Assembly (NCBI RefSeq): GCF_900129075.1
Contig: NZ_FQVH01000017.1
Coordinates: forward strand, 1 to 57,030
Source: Caldanaerobius fijiensis DSM 17918
GTDB lineage: Bacteria; Bacillota; Thermoanaerobacteria; Thermoanaerobacterales; Caldanaerobiaceae
DNA: 57,030 bases
Reading direction: 5' to 3'
The notes below the pieces were generated by a model. It saw nothing but the letters and a program-made list of their open reading frames with translations, made no database searches and was not told the DNA's origin. The first letter of the stretch is position 1. Each line of letters starts with the position of its first letter. This document shows, piece by piece, positions 7,030-19,768 of the stretch. Both the position numbers and the translations under genes were made by a program.

Positions 7030-8094
7030 ATGGAGAAATTAAATGTCGCAGTTTTGTTTGGCGGAAAATCAGGTGAACATGAGGTTTCAATCATGTCCGC
7101 TATGTCTGTGATGAAAAACCTATCAAAGGAAAAGTATAACATCATTCCTGTAGGTATTGATAAGGATGGGCAATGGTATCTCTACAAAGGCGATACGGAG
7201 AATATAAGGCCAGGAGAGTGGATAAAGAATTCTAAGAAGGCATTTATACCGCCTGACCCGTTTATAAAGGGTGTGATGGTATTAGAAGATGATAGCTATA
7301 TTACTTTAAATATAGATGTGGTTTTCCCGGTTTTACATGGCCCTAACGGAGAAGATGGAACAGTACAGGGCCTTCTTGAGCTGGCCGAGTTGCCTTATGT
7401 AGGATCAGGAGTTGTGGGGTCAGCCTGTGCTATGGATAAGGCTGTAGCCAATTCGCTGTTTTTGCAGGCAGGTTTGCCCCATGCTGACTTTGTTGCATTG
7501 AGGAGCAGCGAAGCGGCTAAATTTATCGATGAAATAGAGAAAAGATTCGGCTATCCATGTTTTGTAAAGCCTGCTAATATGGGTTCCAGTGTAGGTATTA
7601 CCAAGGCCCATAATAGAGAAGAGCTCGTCTTTGGCTTGAAAGAAGCGGGAAAATATGATAAAAAAATAGTGGTCGAAAAGTTTATAAACGCCAGGGAAAT
7701 AGAATGTGCTGTGTTAGGTGATGATGACGTTGTGGTCTCGTATCCGGGAGAAATTATCCCGTCTAAAGAGTTTTATGATTACGAGGCCAAATATCTGGAC
7801 GGAGATAACTCCAAACTGTTGATACCTGCCGACTTGCCGGAAGAGAAAACCAGAGAGATAAGAGAACTGGCTGCCAGAGCCTATAAAGCTGTAAATGCCG
7901 AGGGTATGGCAAGAGTAGATTTTTTGGTTGACAGAGATACATTAAAGGTTTATATAAATGAAGTCAATACTATCCCGGGATTTACCAGAATCAGCATGTA
8001 CCCCAAATTGATGGAATATTCGGGGATACCATATGGGCAACTGCTGGATAGATTGATAGACATAGCGATTAAGAGACGGAAGAAGGATGAATAA
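7030..8094 (+). CDS. ddl: D-alanine--D-alanine ligase
   Basis: A 354-residue ATP-grasp enzyme that joins two D-Ala molecules for peptidoglycan precursor synthesis in the cytoplasm. It begins VAVLFGGKSGEHEVSIMSA, the Ddl N-terminal signature. It continues with FPVLHGPNGEDGTVQGLLE, FVKPANMGSSVGI (ATP-binding strand) and INEVNTIPGFTRISMYPKL (metal-binding C-terminal motif). The length is normal. ATG 7030 has GGGAGGGTT upstream. murI overlaps its final base, which links the supply of D-Ala-D-Ala and D-Glu for cell wall precursors. Confidence 0.96.
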   Translation: MEKLNVAVLFGGKSGEHEVSIMSAMSVMKNLSKEKYNIIPVGIDKDGQWYLYKGDTENIRPGEWIKNSKKAFIPPDPFIKGVMVLEDDSYITLNIDVVFPVLHGPNGEDGTVQGLLELAELPYVGSGVVGSACAMDKAVANSLFLQAGLPHADFVALRSSEAAKFIDEIEKRFGYPCFVKPANMGSSVGITKAHNREELVFGLKEAGKYDKKIVVEKFINAREIECAVLGDDDVVVSYPGEIIPSKEFYDYEAKYLDGDNSKLLIPADLPEEKTREIRELAARAYKAVNAEGMARVDFLVDRDTLKVYINEVNTIPGFTRISMYPKLMEYSGIPYGQLLDRLIDIAIKRRKKDE

Positions 8095-8900
8095 TGGATT
8101 CAAGGCCGATAGGAGTGTTTGATTCAGGGGTTGGGGGCATGACGGTGGTAAAAGAGCTCATGGATGTTCTTAAAAACGAGAGCCTTGTCTATTTTGGCGA
8201 TACGGCGAGGGTTCCCTATGGTACTAAATCAAAGCAGACGGTAACCAAATATGCGTTCCAAAATACCAGGTTTTTATTAAGCCAGGGTGTAAAAGCAGTG
8301 GTTATCGCGTGCAATACCGCCAGTGCAACCAGCCTTGAGGATGTAAAGGCCCATTTTGATGTACCTGTATTTGGCGTAATAGAGCCGGGAGCTTTAGCGG
8401 CAGTAAGTGCTAGTAAGAATAAAAAAGTGGGTATAATAGGAACTGAAAGGACAATATTGTCTGGAGCTTACGAGAAGGCCATAAAAGCACTGGACCCATT
8501 TATTGAGATAAAGAGTACACCCTGTCCGCTTTTTGTGCCACTGGTGGAAGAAGGATGGGCTGACACCGAAGTGGCCTATATGGTGGCAAAGGAATATCTA
8601 AAGCCGTTAAAGGACAGCGGTGTTGACACACTGGTGTTGGGCTGTACCCATTATCCTTTGCTCATGAGTACTATATCAAAGGTGATGGGACAAGATGTGG
8701 TCCTTGTAAACCCGGCACGAGAAACAGCCTTGATGGTGAGAGAGAAGTTGGAAGAATTAGGTCTGTTTTCTGCAAATGATGAAAAGCCTTATTATAAATT
8801 TTTTGTCAGCGATAATCCTGAAAAATTTCAGGAGATAGGTGAAAAATTTTTAAAAAAACCTATTTATGGAATTGAACTTATTGACATAGAGCGATATTAA
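8094..8900 (+). CDS. murI: Glutamate racemase
   Basis: 268 residues. It converts L-Glu to D-Glu for the peptidoglycan stem peptide. It has the N-terminal PIGVFDSGVGGMTVVKEL, and both catalytic Cys motifs, ACNTAS and LGCTHYP. The DTARVPYGTKS segment is also conserved. The start overlaps the ddl stop (TAATGG), so translation is likely coupled. No unusual features. Confidence 0.96.
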   Translation: MDSRPIGVFDSGVGGMTVVKELMDVLKNESLVYFGDTARVPYGTKSKQTVTKYAFQNTRFLLSQGVKAVVIACNTASATSLEDVKAHFDVPVFGVIEPGALAAVSASKNKKVGIIGTERTILSGAYEKAIKALDPFIEIKSTPCPLFVPLVEEGWADTEVAYMVAKEYLKPLKDSGVDTLVLGCTHYPLLMSTISKVMGQDVVLVNPARETALMVREKLEELGLFSANDEKPYYKFFVSDNPEKFQEIGEKFLKKPIYGIELIDIERY

Positions 8901-8926
8901 TGAGAAAATAGTGGAAAGGGAGTTCT

Positions 8927-9349
8927 ATGAATAAAAAAGCTATAATAACCATAAGAGGAATCCATCAGGTAGAGGATAATAGGGATACTATAGAGCTTGT
9001 CACAGAGGGGAACTATTATAAAAAAGGAAATAATTACTATATCCACTACGACGAATCTGAAATTTCGGGTATGGAAGGAACAAGCACTACTATAAAGATT
9101 GAACCAGAAAGGGTTGTAATGCTGCGGCGCGGTGAAAATACGGCCAGAATGGTATTTGAAAAAGGCAGGAAGCACGCGGCTGAGTATTATACACCCTTTG
9201 GCGAGATGGGCGTGAATGTGACTTCAAAGAAATTGAAGGCGGATTTTAATGAATCCAGCGGCGAATTGTATATAAAGTATGTTCTGGACATAGATGACAG
9301 GATATTGTCTACCAATGAGATACATGTAACGGTCAGGGGGGTAAATTAA
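8927..9349 (+). CDS. DUF1934 family beta-barrel protein (YwiB-like)
   Basis: 140 residues of the DUF1934/YwiB family, lipocalin-like beta-barrels of unknown function. Supporting features are the start KKAIITIRGIH, the YYIHYDESEISGMEGTSTTIKIEPERVVMLRRG core, and the final DINHVTVRG-like strand that aligns with a barrel closure. In Bacillus and Clostridia this gene usually precedes argS, as it does here, with the stop codon sharing a base with the argS start. GGGAG precedes ATG 8927. Its function is unknown. Confidence 0.85.
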   Translation: MNKKAIITIRGIHQVEDNRDTIELVTEGNYYKKGNNYYIHYDESEISGMEGTSTTIKIEPERVVMLRRGENTARMVFEKGRKHAAEYYTPFGEMGVNVTSKKLKADFNESSGELYIKYVLDIDDRILSTNEIHVTVRGVN

Positions 9350-11031
9350 TGATAAACATCGTAATGGACATAAAGAACAACCTGATAAATTCTATAAAAA
9401 GAGCAATAAATAAGGCTGCATTTGACGGAGTTATTTCGTTTGACGAGGTCCCCGAGATAGAGATAGAGGTTCCAAAAGAGAAAAATTTCGGCGATTTTTC
9501 CACCAATGTGGCCATGCGCATGGCCAGCATATTGAAGAAAAATCCTCGGCAAATAGCGCAGGCTATTGCAAAATATATTGATGACGAAAGAACCGAAAAA
9601 GTAGATGTGGCGGGTCCGGGGTTTATCAATTTCTATTTAAAGAAGGATTGGGTATATGACGTCATACCTGCCATCCTGAGAGAAGGAGAGGATTACGGCA
9701 GATCCAATATAGGAAAAGGCGAAAAGGTACAGGTGGAATACGTAAGCGCCAATCCTACAGGCCCTATGCATATGGGCAACGCCAGGGGTGGTGCTATAGG
9801 CGATTCTATTGCCAGCATACTGGAGGCATCAGGCTATAATGTGACCAGGGAGTTTTACATAAATGATGCAGGCAATCAGATCGAAAAATTTGCCCTGTCA
9901 TTGGAGGCTCGATATCTCCAGCTCTTTGGACAACCGGCAGAGATACCTGAGAACGGTTACCACGGCGAAGACATTGTGGAGAGGGCAAAAGAGTTTAAAG
10001 ATATATATGGAGATAGGTACCTTAACACATCACCTGAAGAACGCAGAAAAGCATTGTGCGATTACGCTCTTAAGAAAAACGTGGAGAAGCTAAAAGCTGA
10101 TCTGGAGGCTTATGGCATAAAGTATGATGTTTGGTTTTCAGAGCAATCCCTCTATGATAGCGGCAAGGTGGATGACGTTATAAAGACCCTGAAGGCCAAT
10201 GGAAGCACATATGAAAAAGACGGAGCTATATGGTTTAAAGCGTCGGATTATGGGGCTCCCAAGGATGAAGTCCTGGTAAGGTCCAATGGTATACCTACGT
10301 ATCTTGCATCAGATATCGCATACCACAGGGATAAGTTTATAGATAGAGGATTTGAACGGGTCATAACCGTATTAGGAGCAGATCATCACGGCCATATGGC
10401 CAGGATGCATGCAGCTATGAAGGCATTGGGCATAGACCCCGAAAGGCTTCAGTTTATTATATTGCAGCTGGTGAGGCTTGTAAGGGGGAAAGAAGTTGTC
10501 AGGATGTCAAAAAGGACAGGTAAGGCCATATCCCTTATAGACCTCATCGAAGAAGTGGGTAAAGATGCAGCCAGGTTTTTCTTCACCATGCGATCAGCTG
10601 ATAGCCAGATGGACTTTGATCTGGATCTGGCTGTACAAAAATCCAATGAAAATCCTGTTTACTATGTCCAGTATGCCCATGCCAGGATATGCAGTATGGA
10701 GAGTATTTTAAAACAGGAAGGCATAGCCTTAAGAGATCCTGACAAAATCGACTACAGCGCATTGAAGCAGGAAGTAGAGTGGGAGCTCATGAGGAAGCTG
10801 GCAGATTACCCTGAAGAGGTAGCACTGGCAGCTCAAAACCTGGAGCCTCACAGAATAACCAGATATCTGCTGGATTTGGCAGGTTTGTTCCACAACTTTT
10901 ATAATACCTGCAGGGTCAAAGGAGAAGAGGAGGAACTGTTGCAAGCCAGATTTGCACTTGCCCTTGCCGTCAAAGTGGTCATTAAAAATGGGCTGGATCT
11001 TTTGAAGATTACAGCGCCTGAGAGAATGTGA
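9349..11031 (+). CDS. argS: Arginyl-tRNA synthetase
   Basis: A 560-residue class I aminoacyl-tRNA synthetase. It has the ArgS N-terminal additional domain (about residues 1-100), then the HIGH-type motif SANPTGPMHMGNARGG. YVQYAHARICS and an anticodon-binding helical domain at the C-terminus follow. The KMSKS-type motif is VVRMSKRTGKAISL. It starts at ATG 9349 sharing a base with the previous stop; an internal ATG at 9364 is possible but has a poorer ribosome binding site. It charges tRNA-Arg in the cytoplasm. Confidence 0.96.
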   Translation: MINIVMDIKNNLINSIKRAINKAAFDGVISFDEVPEIEIEVPKEKNFGDFSTNVAMRMASILKKNPRQIAQAIAKYIDDERTEKVDVAGPGFINFYLKKDWVYDVIPAILREGEDYGRSNIGKGEKVQVEYVSANPTGPMHMGNARGGAIGDSIASILEASGYNVTREFYINDAGNQIEKFALSLEARYLQLFGQPAEIPENGYHGEDIVERAKEFKDIYGDRYLNTSPEERRKALCDYALKKNVEKLKADLEAYGIKYDVWFSEQSLYDSGKVDDVIKTLKANGSTYEKDGAIWFKASDYGAPKDEVLVRSNGIPTYLASDIAYHRDKFIDRGFERVITVLGADHHGHMARMHAAMKALGIDPERLQFIILQLVRLVRGKEVVRMSKRTGKAISLIDLIEEVGKDAARFFFTMRSADSQMDFDLDLAVQKSNENPVYYVQYAHARICSMESILKQEGIALRDPDKIDYSALKQEVEWELMRKLADYPEEVALAAQNLEPHRITRYLLDLAGLFHNFYNTCRVKGEEEELLQARFALALAVKVVIKNGLDLLKITAPERM

Positions 11032-11042
11032 GGAGGATATAT

Positions 11043-11696
11043 ATGAAGATTAAGCATATTGCTCATGCGTGTTTTTACGTAGAGGCAGATGGCAAAAGAA
11101 TTGTAATGGATCCCTTTGATAGTTCTATGGGCTTTTCGATGCCAGAGCTTTACGCTGATATTGTGACGTCAAGCCACGGACACTTTGATCACAATTATAT
11201 TGAGGGTGTTAAAGGAGATCCAGAAGCGGTGACGACTTCTGGGGAGCACAATGTAAAAGGCGTAGATATTACAGGCGTGCAGGTGTTTCATGACAAGGAA
11301 AAGGGCGCTAAAAGGGGCATAAACAATGTATACGTATTTAAAGGCCTGGAGGGGATTAACCTCTGCCACATGGGCGATTTGGGTCATATCCTTTCCTTTG
11401 ATGATCTTCAGGCCATTGGCCCTGTAGACGTGCTTATGCTTCCTGTGGGCGGTTACTTTACTATAGAACCCGATGAAGCAGTATATGTGGCTAAACAGAT
11501 AAACCCCAAGATAGTTATACCTATGCACTATATGTCTGAGAATGCCAGCAAGTATGAGGGCTATAATTTGCCAATAAAGCCTGTGGAGGCATTTTTGGAC
11601 CTTATCGGCGACGCTCAGTTTATGGATGAATTAATAATCTCCAAAGATACATTGCCAGAAAAAATGCAGGTGGTTGTATTAAAAGAGCAGATATAG
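11043..11696 (+). CDS. Metal-dependent hydrolase, metallo-beta-lactamase fold (UPF0173-like)
   Basis: 217 residues. It begins MKIKHIAHACFYVEADGKRIVMDPF and has SSHGHFDH (the HxHxDH metal motif), then HMGDLGH and PMHY with further His ligands. This is the UPF0173/YtkL-like group of the MBL fold. Its substrate is unknown, although related proteins include lactonase-like and RNase-like enzymes. ATG 11043 has GAGGAGG upstream. It lies 11 bases after argS and ends in a terminator, so it is the last gene of this string. Confidence 0.9.
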   Translation: MKIKHIAHACFYVEADGKRIVMDPFDSSMGFSMPELYADIVTSSHGHFDHNYIEGVKGDPEAVTTSGEHNVKGVDITGVQVFHDKEKGAKRGINNVYVFKGLEGINLCHMGDLGHILSFDDLQAIGPVDVLMLPVGGYFTIEPDEAVYVAKQINPKIVIPMHYMSENASKYEGYNLPIKPVEAFLDLIGDAQFMDELIISKDTLPEKMQVVVLKEQI

Positions 11697-11717
11697 CGGC
11701 AATATAGCCGCTTTTTG
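11693..11717 (+). terminator. Terminator after the MBL-fold gene
   Basis: AGCGGC pairs with GCCGCT around an AATATA loop and is followed by TTTTT. It overlaps the stop codon of the preceding gene. Confidence 0.75.
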
Positions 11718-11737
11718 CATGTAAAGGGGTGCGTTTT

Positions 11738-14817
<3,080 letters not shown>

Positions 14818-14854
14818 CAGAGTTTACAATAATATTACAGATATGTAACAATTA

Positions 14855-14883
14855 TTGACTATGGAAAAAGTGGGTGATATAAT
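14855..14883 (+). promoter_or_regulatory. Strong promoter of the S-layer-like gene
   Basis: TTGACT (14855-14860), 17 bases, TATAAT (14878-14883). The leader that follows (about 70 bases) includes a GAGGGATTATTCCCTC hairpin and ends in AAGGAGG, which is consistent with a highly expressed surface protein. Confidence 0.8.
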
Positions 14884-14957
14884 CATAAGCGTATGAGGGA
14901 TTATTCCCTCTTCGGTACATAAAATAATAAAACTATATAAAAAGGAGGAATTTTGGC

Positions 14958-17369
14958 ATGAGGAGTTTTAAGAAAGCTTTGGCTTTCGTGTTGACTGTAG
15001 CCTTGGTGTTAAGCTCAATGATGGTATTTGCCTTTGCTGACACCAATACGTCAACATATCCGGACGTAAATGGCACAGATTATGCCACAGCAGTCAACGC
15101 ATTGACATCTCTGGGCGTGGTCAGCGGTTATCCTGATGGCACCTTTGGTGTAAATGACAATTTAAATAGAGCACAGGTTGCCAAGATGATCGTTTTGACT
15201 TTAGGCCTGGGGAATGCAGCTGACAATGCTAAATCAATCAGCAAGTTCAGCGATGTTAAACCAGGTGACTGGTTTGCTGGCTATGTGAATGTGGCTGCAT
15301 CATTGGGTATTGTCAAGGGTTATGGCAATGGTAAGTTTGGACCCAACGACAATGTTACTTATCCACAGGTTCTGATCATGCTCATCAGAGCTCTTGGGTA
15401 TAAGGACAGTGATGTGATCACATCGCCAGACAATTATATACTGGACTATATAGTAAAAGCTGGACAATTGGGGATCACTGATGGTGTAACAGTTAATACA
15501 GGAGTTGCTACACGTGGTGATACAGCTAAGTTGTTCTACAATGCTCTGAGCGCTAACATAGTAACAGGTCGAAACACCGATGGTTCTCCGATCGTAAGTG
15601 AAACCAAGACATTACTTACTAAGTTAGCATCAGTTGCTACGTATACAGTTTTGTCAACTCCAAGCGTTGATTCATCAGTTTCAGCTGGGTATGTAGTAAC
15701 AGATAAGGGAAGCATTCTGACAGATATTAATTTAGATGCGTACTTGGGTAAGACAATAGAGGTTTATACCACAGGAACTCCGAGCAAAATAATTGCTTTA
15801 AAGAGTATTGATACCTATGATACCAGCGTTAAGACATTTACAACATCTGATAATGGAAAAGTTACACAGTCTGTAAATGGTAATGTTTACAGCTACAAGT
15901 TTGAGGATCCTGGTATAACCGTTTCGGATATACCTACCGTATTTGATGGCGTAAAGACGACATTAAGCAAGGTATATAATAATATTGACAAGAATTCAAA
16001 TGTCACATTAATAGATTATAACAATGATGGCACATATGAATATGCAATAGTAAAAGATGCAACAGCAGGCGTAACTCCAATTGTTGTACAAAATAATGTG
16101 CCTTCTGGAGCAAGTTATATAGATAACATTTATTCTATAAACGACTCTAATGGGAATGCATATAAAGTACAGGGTGCTGTGACATCTGCTTACGACATAA
16201 AAGCGGGAGATGTTGTATATAAGGTACCTGTAGGACCATCTGCTTCACCGTCAACATATGTATATTATGTCGTGAGAAATAAAGTGTCAGGTACTATATC
16301 GCAGGTTTCGTTTGATGGGAGCACGTTAACTGCAACTATTAATGGTACTTCTTATACAGTGAAGACGTCTGAAATAACAACTTCTTCTGTGGGAGCACAA
16401 GGTACTGCAACACTTAACAAAAATGGTGAGATAATTTCTTGGAGTGGTACTTCGTCAACAACAACGACAAATTATGGTATTGTTACAGCAGTTCAGAGTT
16501 TCAGCGATCAATGGAATACAAAAGTACAATTAAATAAACCGGATGGAACGACTGCTGTATATGATGCTGTATATGACGATATTACGTCAGGCGCGGTTGT
16601 AAAGCCCGTTACTGTGCCCAGCGTAGTATATTATACACTTGATTCAACTGGCAAGATTGATTCAATGAATATGGTAAATGTTGTACAAAACTATACAGTA
16701 AATTCAGTGGATACATCGAATAATGTGGTAACTATAAATAATACACCTTATTATGTAAATAGCAGCACGCAGATATTTACTTATGATAGTGTTAATAAGA
16801 CAATAACACCTGTTAAATTTACAGACTTAGCTAATTTAAGCGGAGCTACAGTTTATGCAATGGATGCGCCAAATTACAATATATTGTCTTACTTGATACT
16901 TAATAGTTCTCAGATTACTACAAGCAATCAACCTCTTGTATATGTAACAGGTGTCAATACAGTTTATACATCGGCAGGTCAGTATAAATCAATAAGTGTA
17001 TTTGATAAGAATGGCGTATCTAAGACATACAATACTGCTGTAGGTAATACTAGTATCAACGTATCAGCAGGCAATGTTTACGTCTTAACATTGGATGTAA
17101 AAGGCAATGTAACAAATGCCACACCAGCGGCTTCTGCTTCTGGCTATACTGTAAAAACAGGAGTAACCAATGTAACAGTTGATTATACTAATAATGGAAT
17201 TAAGTATACGGAGAATAATACGCCGAAGTCTGCGTTGCTTGATCCAAGTGTATTTGTTGTAGATAAGTCAGATACTGCAGTAAGTGCGTTGGGCAATATA
17301 GATAGTAGTTCATCAATTGATCTGTACTTCAACAGTGTCGGAAAAGTTGCTATAATTGTAATTCCTTAA
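14958..17369 (+). CDS. SLH-domain protein, probable S-layer protein
   Basis: 803 residues with a clear signal peptide (FKKALAFVLTVALVLSSMMVFAFA). Two good SLH domains at the N-terminus read YPDVNGTDYATAVNALTSLGVVSGYPDGTFG and KFSDVKPGDWFAGYVNVAASLGIVKGYGNGKFGP. A third, weaker one contains AGQLGITDG and RGDTAKLFYNAL (about 155-185). The remaining 600 residues are Thr/Ser/Val/Asn-rich and look like beta-sandwich repeats without recognisable catalytic motifs. SLH domains bind pyruvylated secondary cell wall polymer. Strong promoter, AAGGAGG site and strong terminator suggest high expression, so a structural S-layer role is likely. Confidence 0.88.
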   Translation: MRSFKKALAFVLTVALVLSSMMVFAFADTNTSTYPDVNGTDYATAVNALTSLGVVSGYPDGTFGVNDNLNRAQVAKMIVLTLGLGNAADNAKSISKFSDVKPGDWFAGYVNVAASLGIVKGYGNGKFGPNDNVTYPQVLIMLIRALGYKDSDVITSPDNYILDYIVKAGQLGITDGVTVNTGVATRGDTAKLFYNALSANIVTGRNTDGSPIVSETKTLLTKLASVATYTVLSTPSVDSSVSAGYVVTDKGSILTDINLDAYLGKTIEVYTTGTPSKIIALKSIDTYDTSVKTFTTSDNGKVTQSVNGNVYSYKFEDPGITVSDIPTVFDGVKTTLSKVYNNIDKNSNVTLIDYNNDGTYEYAIVKDATAGVTPIVVQNNVPSGASYIDNIYSINDSNGNAYKVQGAVTSAYDIKAGDVVYKVPVGPSASPSTYVYYVVRNKVSGTISQVSFDGSTLTATINGTSYTVKTSEITTSSVGAQGTATLNKNGEIISWSGTSSTTTTNYGIVTAVQSFSDQWNTKVQLNKPDGTTAVYDAVYDDITSGAVVKPVTVPSVVYYTLDSTGKIDSMNMVNVVQNYTVNSVDTSNNVVTINNTPYYVNSSTQIFTYDSVNKTITPVKFTDLANLSGATVYAMDAPNYNILSYLILNSSQITTSNQPLVYVTGVNTVYTSAGQYKSISVFDKNGVSKTYNTAVGNTSINVSAGNVYVLTLDVKGNVTNATPAASASGYTVKTGVTNVTVDYTNNGIKYTENNTPKSALLDPSVFVVDKSDTAVSALGNIDSSSSIDLYFNSVGKVAIIVIP

Positions 17370-17387
17370 TTAAAACTGATATAGCGC

Positions 17388-17421
17388 AAAATGACCCTCC
17401 ATGTGGAGGGTCATTTTGTAT
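17388..17421 (+). terminator. Terminator after the SLH protein
   Basis: AAAATGACCCTCC pairs perfectly with GGAGGGTCATTTT around an ATGT loop. The A/T flanks allow it to act in both directions. Confidence 0.88.
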
Positions 17422-17541
17422 TTATTAACGCAATGAATAGAAGATGTTTCTTTACTTTGTTTGTGGATGGGACCATTTCATTATCCATAATTGCAGAAGG
17501 AAAATAAGACATTTTGTAGAATAGATTTATAGGTGGTGAAT

Positions 17542-18249
17542 ATGGTCCGCAGTCTTTTGAGCATAGATTGGGACTATTTCATCCCTGTAAAGAGAGAGTG
17601 GTTGGCCTCTTATATAGAAAATGAGAAGAACATAGTATCGATGTGGTATAAGAGGTATATAGAGAGTGCTTTAAAGGGGGAAGATCTGGAAAAGTCGGTA
17701 GACACAGGGCTTATATTAAAAGACTTTTGGTCCAAAATAAAAAAACACTTCAATTTTGCGAAGCGTATCAAGGTGTTTGTATCCGAGTCTCACAGATTGT
17801 CCTATTACATCGCCAAAAACAATGAGTGCCAGGAGGTCTACTCTTTTGATGCACATTCAGATCTGGGCTATACAGGAATAGATTCGGCGGGGTTTGAGCC
17901 AAACTGCGCCAACTGGCTGGGAAAGCTGCTAAGTGAAGGTAAGATAAAAAGGGCTCACATAATATACAGTCCCTATACCCTTGAAAAGCCAGAGGATTTC
18001 AGTCATTTTAATAGGGCATTTGAAATCCTATACTATAGAGATATAGACTGCCTGCCTAAAGGCATATATACGGCGGTTATACACATCTGCAGATCCGGAG
18101 CATGGACACCGCCGTGGCTTGACTGTAAGTTTGATGAGTTTATAAAGGAGCTCCATCTGCCTTTTGAGGTGATAAGCCTTTATAAGAGGAACTGGGATAT
18201 TAAAAAACTCTCACTTTCAGAACAGATTTTTTACCTTAACTTTGCGTAA
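17542..18249 (+). CDS. Unknown protein with arginase-like metal motifs (UPF0489-like candidate)
   Basis: 235 residues, cytoplasmic (no signal peptide). Start ATG 17542 after AGGTGG. It has three patches typical of metal sites in the ureohydrolase fold: SIDWDYF at the N-terminus, SESHRLSYY (about residue 88), and SFDAHSDLGY (about 110), followed by NCANWLGKLL. A conserved-looking RSGAWTPPWLD lies near residue 190. The DAHxD pattern and the early DxD resemble UPF0489/peptide-arginase proteins, but I cannot align it and the usual arginase GGDH is not seen. It sits between two SLH-protein genes; the next start is 28 bases downstream, so they may share an mRNA. Confidence 0.5.
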   Translation: MVRSLLSIDWDYFIPVKREWLASYIENEKNIVSMWYKRYIESALKGEDLEKSVDTGLILKDFWSKIKKHFNFAKRIKVFVSESHRLSYYIAKNNECQEVYSFDAHSDLGYTGIDSAGFEPNCANWLGKLLSEGKIKRAHIIYSPYTLEKPEDFSHFNRAFEILYYRDIDCLPKGIYTAVIHICRSGAWTPPWLDCKFDEFIKELHLPFEVISLYKRNWDIKKLSLSEQIFYLNFA

Positions 18250-18277
18250 AAAGTAATGGGAGAGGAGAAAGTAAGGC

Positions 18278-19657
18278 GTGAAAACATCCAGGGTATTAAT
18301 TATCATTTTTTGCATATTGCTTTTGATTGCCACACTGCTTCCATTGCCAATATATGCAGCTGCTTCTGAGCCCAGCTCTTGGGCAGCACCTGCTGTTGAA
18401 TGGTGTAAGCTTAACAATCTCGCTGAAGGCATTTTTTACAGCGATTATCAAAAGTATATAACAAGAGAAGAAATAGCCATGCTTTTTGTAAAGGCGTATG
18501 ATTTCCTTGAGCCTTCAGACGAAGTTGTTGACAGTGATTATCCGTTTGTAGACAAATATACGCCGATGTATAAAGAATATATACAAAAAGCATATCAGCT
18601 GGGGATAGTAAGTGGTTATGGCAATAATACATTCGGCGCTTTGGACAATGTTACAAGAGAACAGATGTCGGTGATGCTCGTCAGGTTTTTAAACATGGTT
18701 ATACTTGGTGGAATTGATTACAGTGGGTATTTATTCTATGGCGATGGGTTTAGCGACAGCCAGAAAATATCCCCTTGGGCCAGAGATTCTATGCTGTATT
18801 TATATCATTTGGGAATAATTAAAGGGGTTTCTGGCGATAGAATTGACCCTAAAGGCTATGTGACAAGAGAACAGGCAATGGTTATAGTATATAGGCTGCT
18901 GACCAACGATTCTATTATATCAAATATCCAATCAAACCTGTATAATTCAAAAAATCTATATACTGTTAAATCATATGATGACGTTAAAAAAGCAATAGTA
19001 TCAGCTCTTATGAATGGCGATGAAAGAATTTATTTAAAAAGCGAAGGTGGATATGTGATAAAAGATGAGGATGTACTAAATCTGTTCCTTCAGCATGATA
19101 TGTATGCTTCGAGTATTGAGTACGGCCCTGTGGATAGGGTGTATTATATAAAATTTAATTATGGCATTGGAGAAGAACAGGTAAAAAAAACCATCAGCAA
19201 GGCCAAAGAAATAATAAGCCAGATAATAAAACCTGGTATGACAGATTATGAAAAAGAATTGGCTATACACGATTATATAGTGACACATACCAAGTATGAT
19301 TATGATAATTTCTTGAAAGATACCATTCCAGAAGAATCCTATACAGCGTACGGTGTTTTAATAAACGGTGTGGGTGTATGTCAGGGGTATGCCAGCGCTA
19401 TGCATATGCTTCTTATGCTGGCGGGTATTGACAATGTGATTGTCACAGGTACAGCTAAAAATGATTCTTTTTCAGGAGGCCATGCCTGGAATATCGTAAA
19501 GATTGGAGGAAAATATTATCACGTTGACGCCACATGGGATGATCCTGTTGTTATCGGAGGTAGTGAATTACTAAGTCATAAATACTTTAATCTAAGCGAT
19601 ACTGAGATGTCTAAGGATCATGATTGGGATAAGAGTCTCTACCCTGCGTGCAATTAA
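18278..19657 (+). CDS. Secreted SLH-domain protein with transglutaminase-like domain
   Basis: 459 residues from GTG 18278 (GAGAGGAG upstream). A signal peptide (about 1-28) is followed by three SLH-type repeats (about 30-215, for example LGIVSGYGNNTFGALDNVTREQMSVMLVRFL and LGIIKGVSGDRIDPKGYVTREQAMVIVYRLL). The C-terminal transglutaminase-like domain has Cys368 in GVCQGYASAM, His402 in GGHAWN and Asp417 in HVDATW. The triad is complete, so it may be a wall-anchored cysteine protease or peptide cross-linking/cleaving enzyme. Its natural substrate is unknown. The preceding arginase-like gene is close and co-oriented. Confidence 0.9.
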   Translation: MKTSRVLIIIFCILLLIATLLPLPIYAAASEPSSWAAPAVEWCKLNNLAEGIFYSDYQKYITREEIAMLFVKAYDFLEPSDEVVDSDYPFVDKYTPMYKEYIQKAYQLGIVSGYGNNTFGALDNVTREQMSVMLVRFLNMVILGGIDYSGYLFYGDGFSDSQKISPWARDSMLYLYHLGIIKGVSGDRIDPKGYVTREQAMVIVYRLLTNDSIISNIQSNLYNSKNLYTVKSYDDVKKAIVSALMNGDERIYLKSEGGYVIKDEDVLNLFLQHDMYASSIEYGPVDRVYYIKFNYGIGEEQVKKTISKAKEIISQIIKPGMTDYEKELAIHDYIVTHTKYDYDNFLKDTIPEESYTAYGVLINGVGVCQGYASAMHMLLMLAGIDNVIVTGTAKNDSFSGGHAWNIVKIGGKYYHVDATWDDPVVIGGSELLSHKYFNLSDTEMSKDHDWDKSLYPACN

Positions 19658-19667
19658 ATTATTTTCA

Positions 19668-19696
19668 TTGCAATTTTTCTTTGCCTCCTTTATAAT
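19668..19696 (+). promoter_or_regulatory. Promoter of the MFS-URO-D gene pair
   Basis: TTGCAA (19668-19673), 17 bases, TATAAT (19691-19696), 73 bases before the MFS start codon. Confidence 0.65.
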
Positions 19697-19768
19697 ATTC
19701 TTGTGCACAAAAATGTTATAACCAAGGTGCGAGAAAAGTGTGAATTTTTGCGGGATAAGGGGGATATA

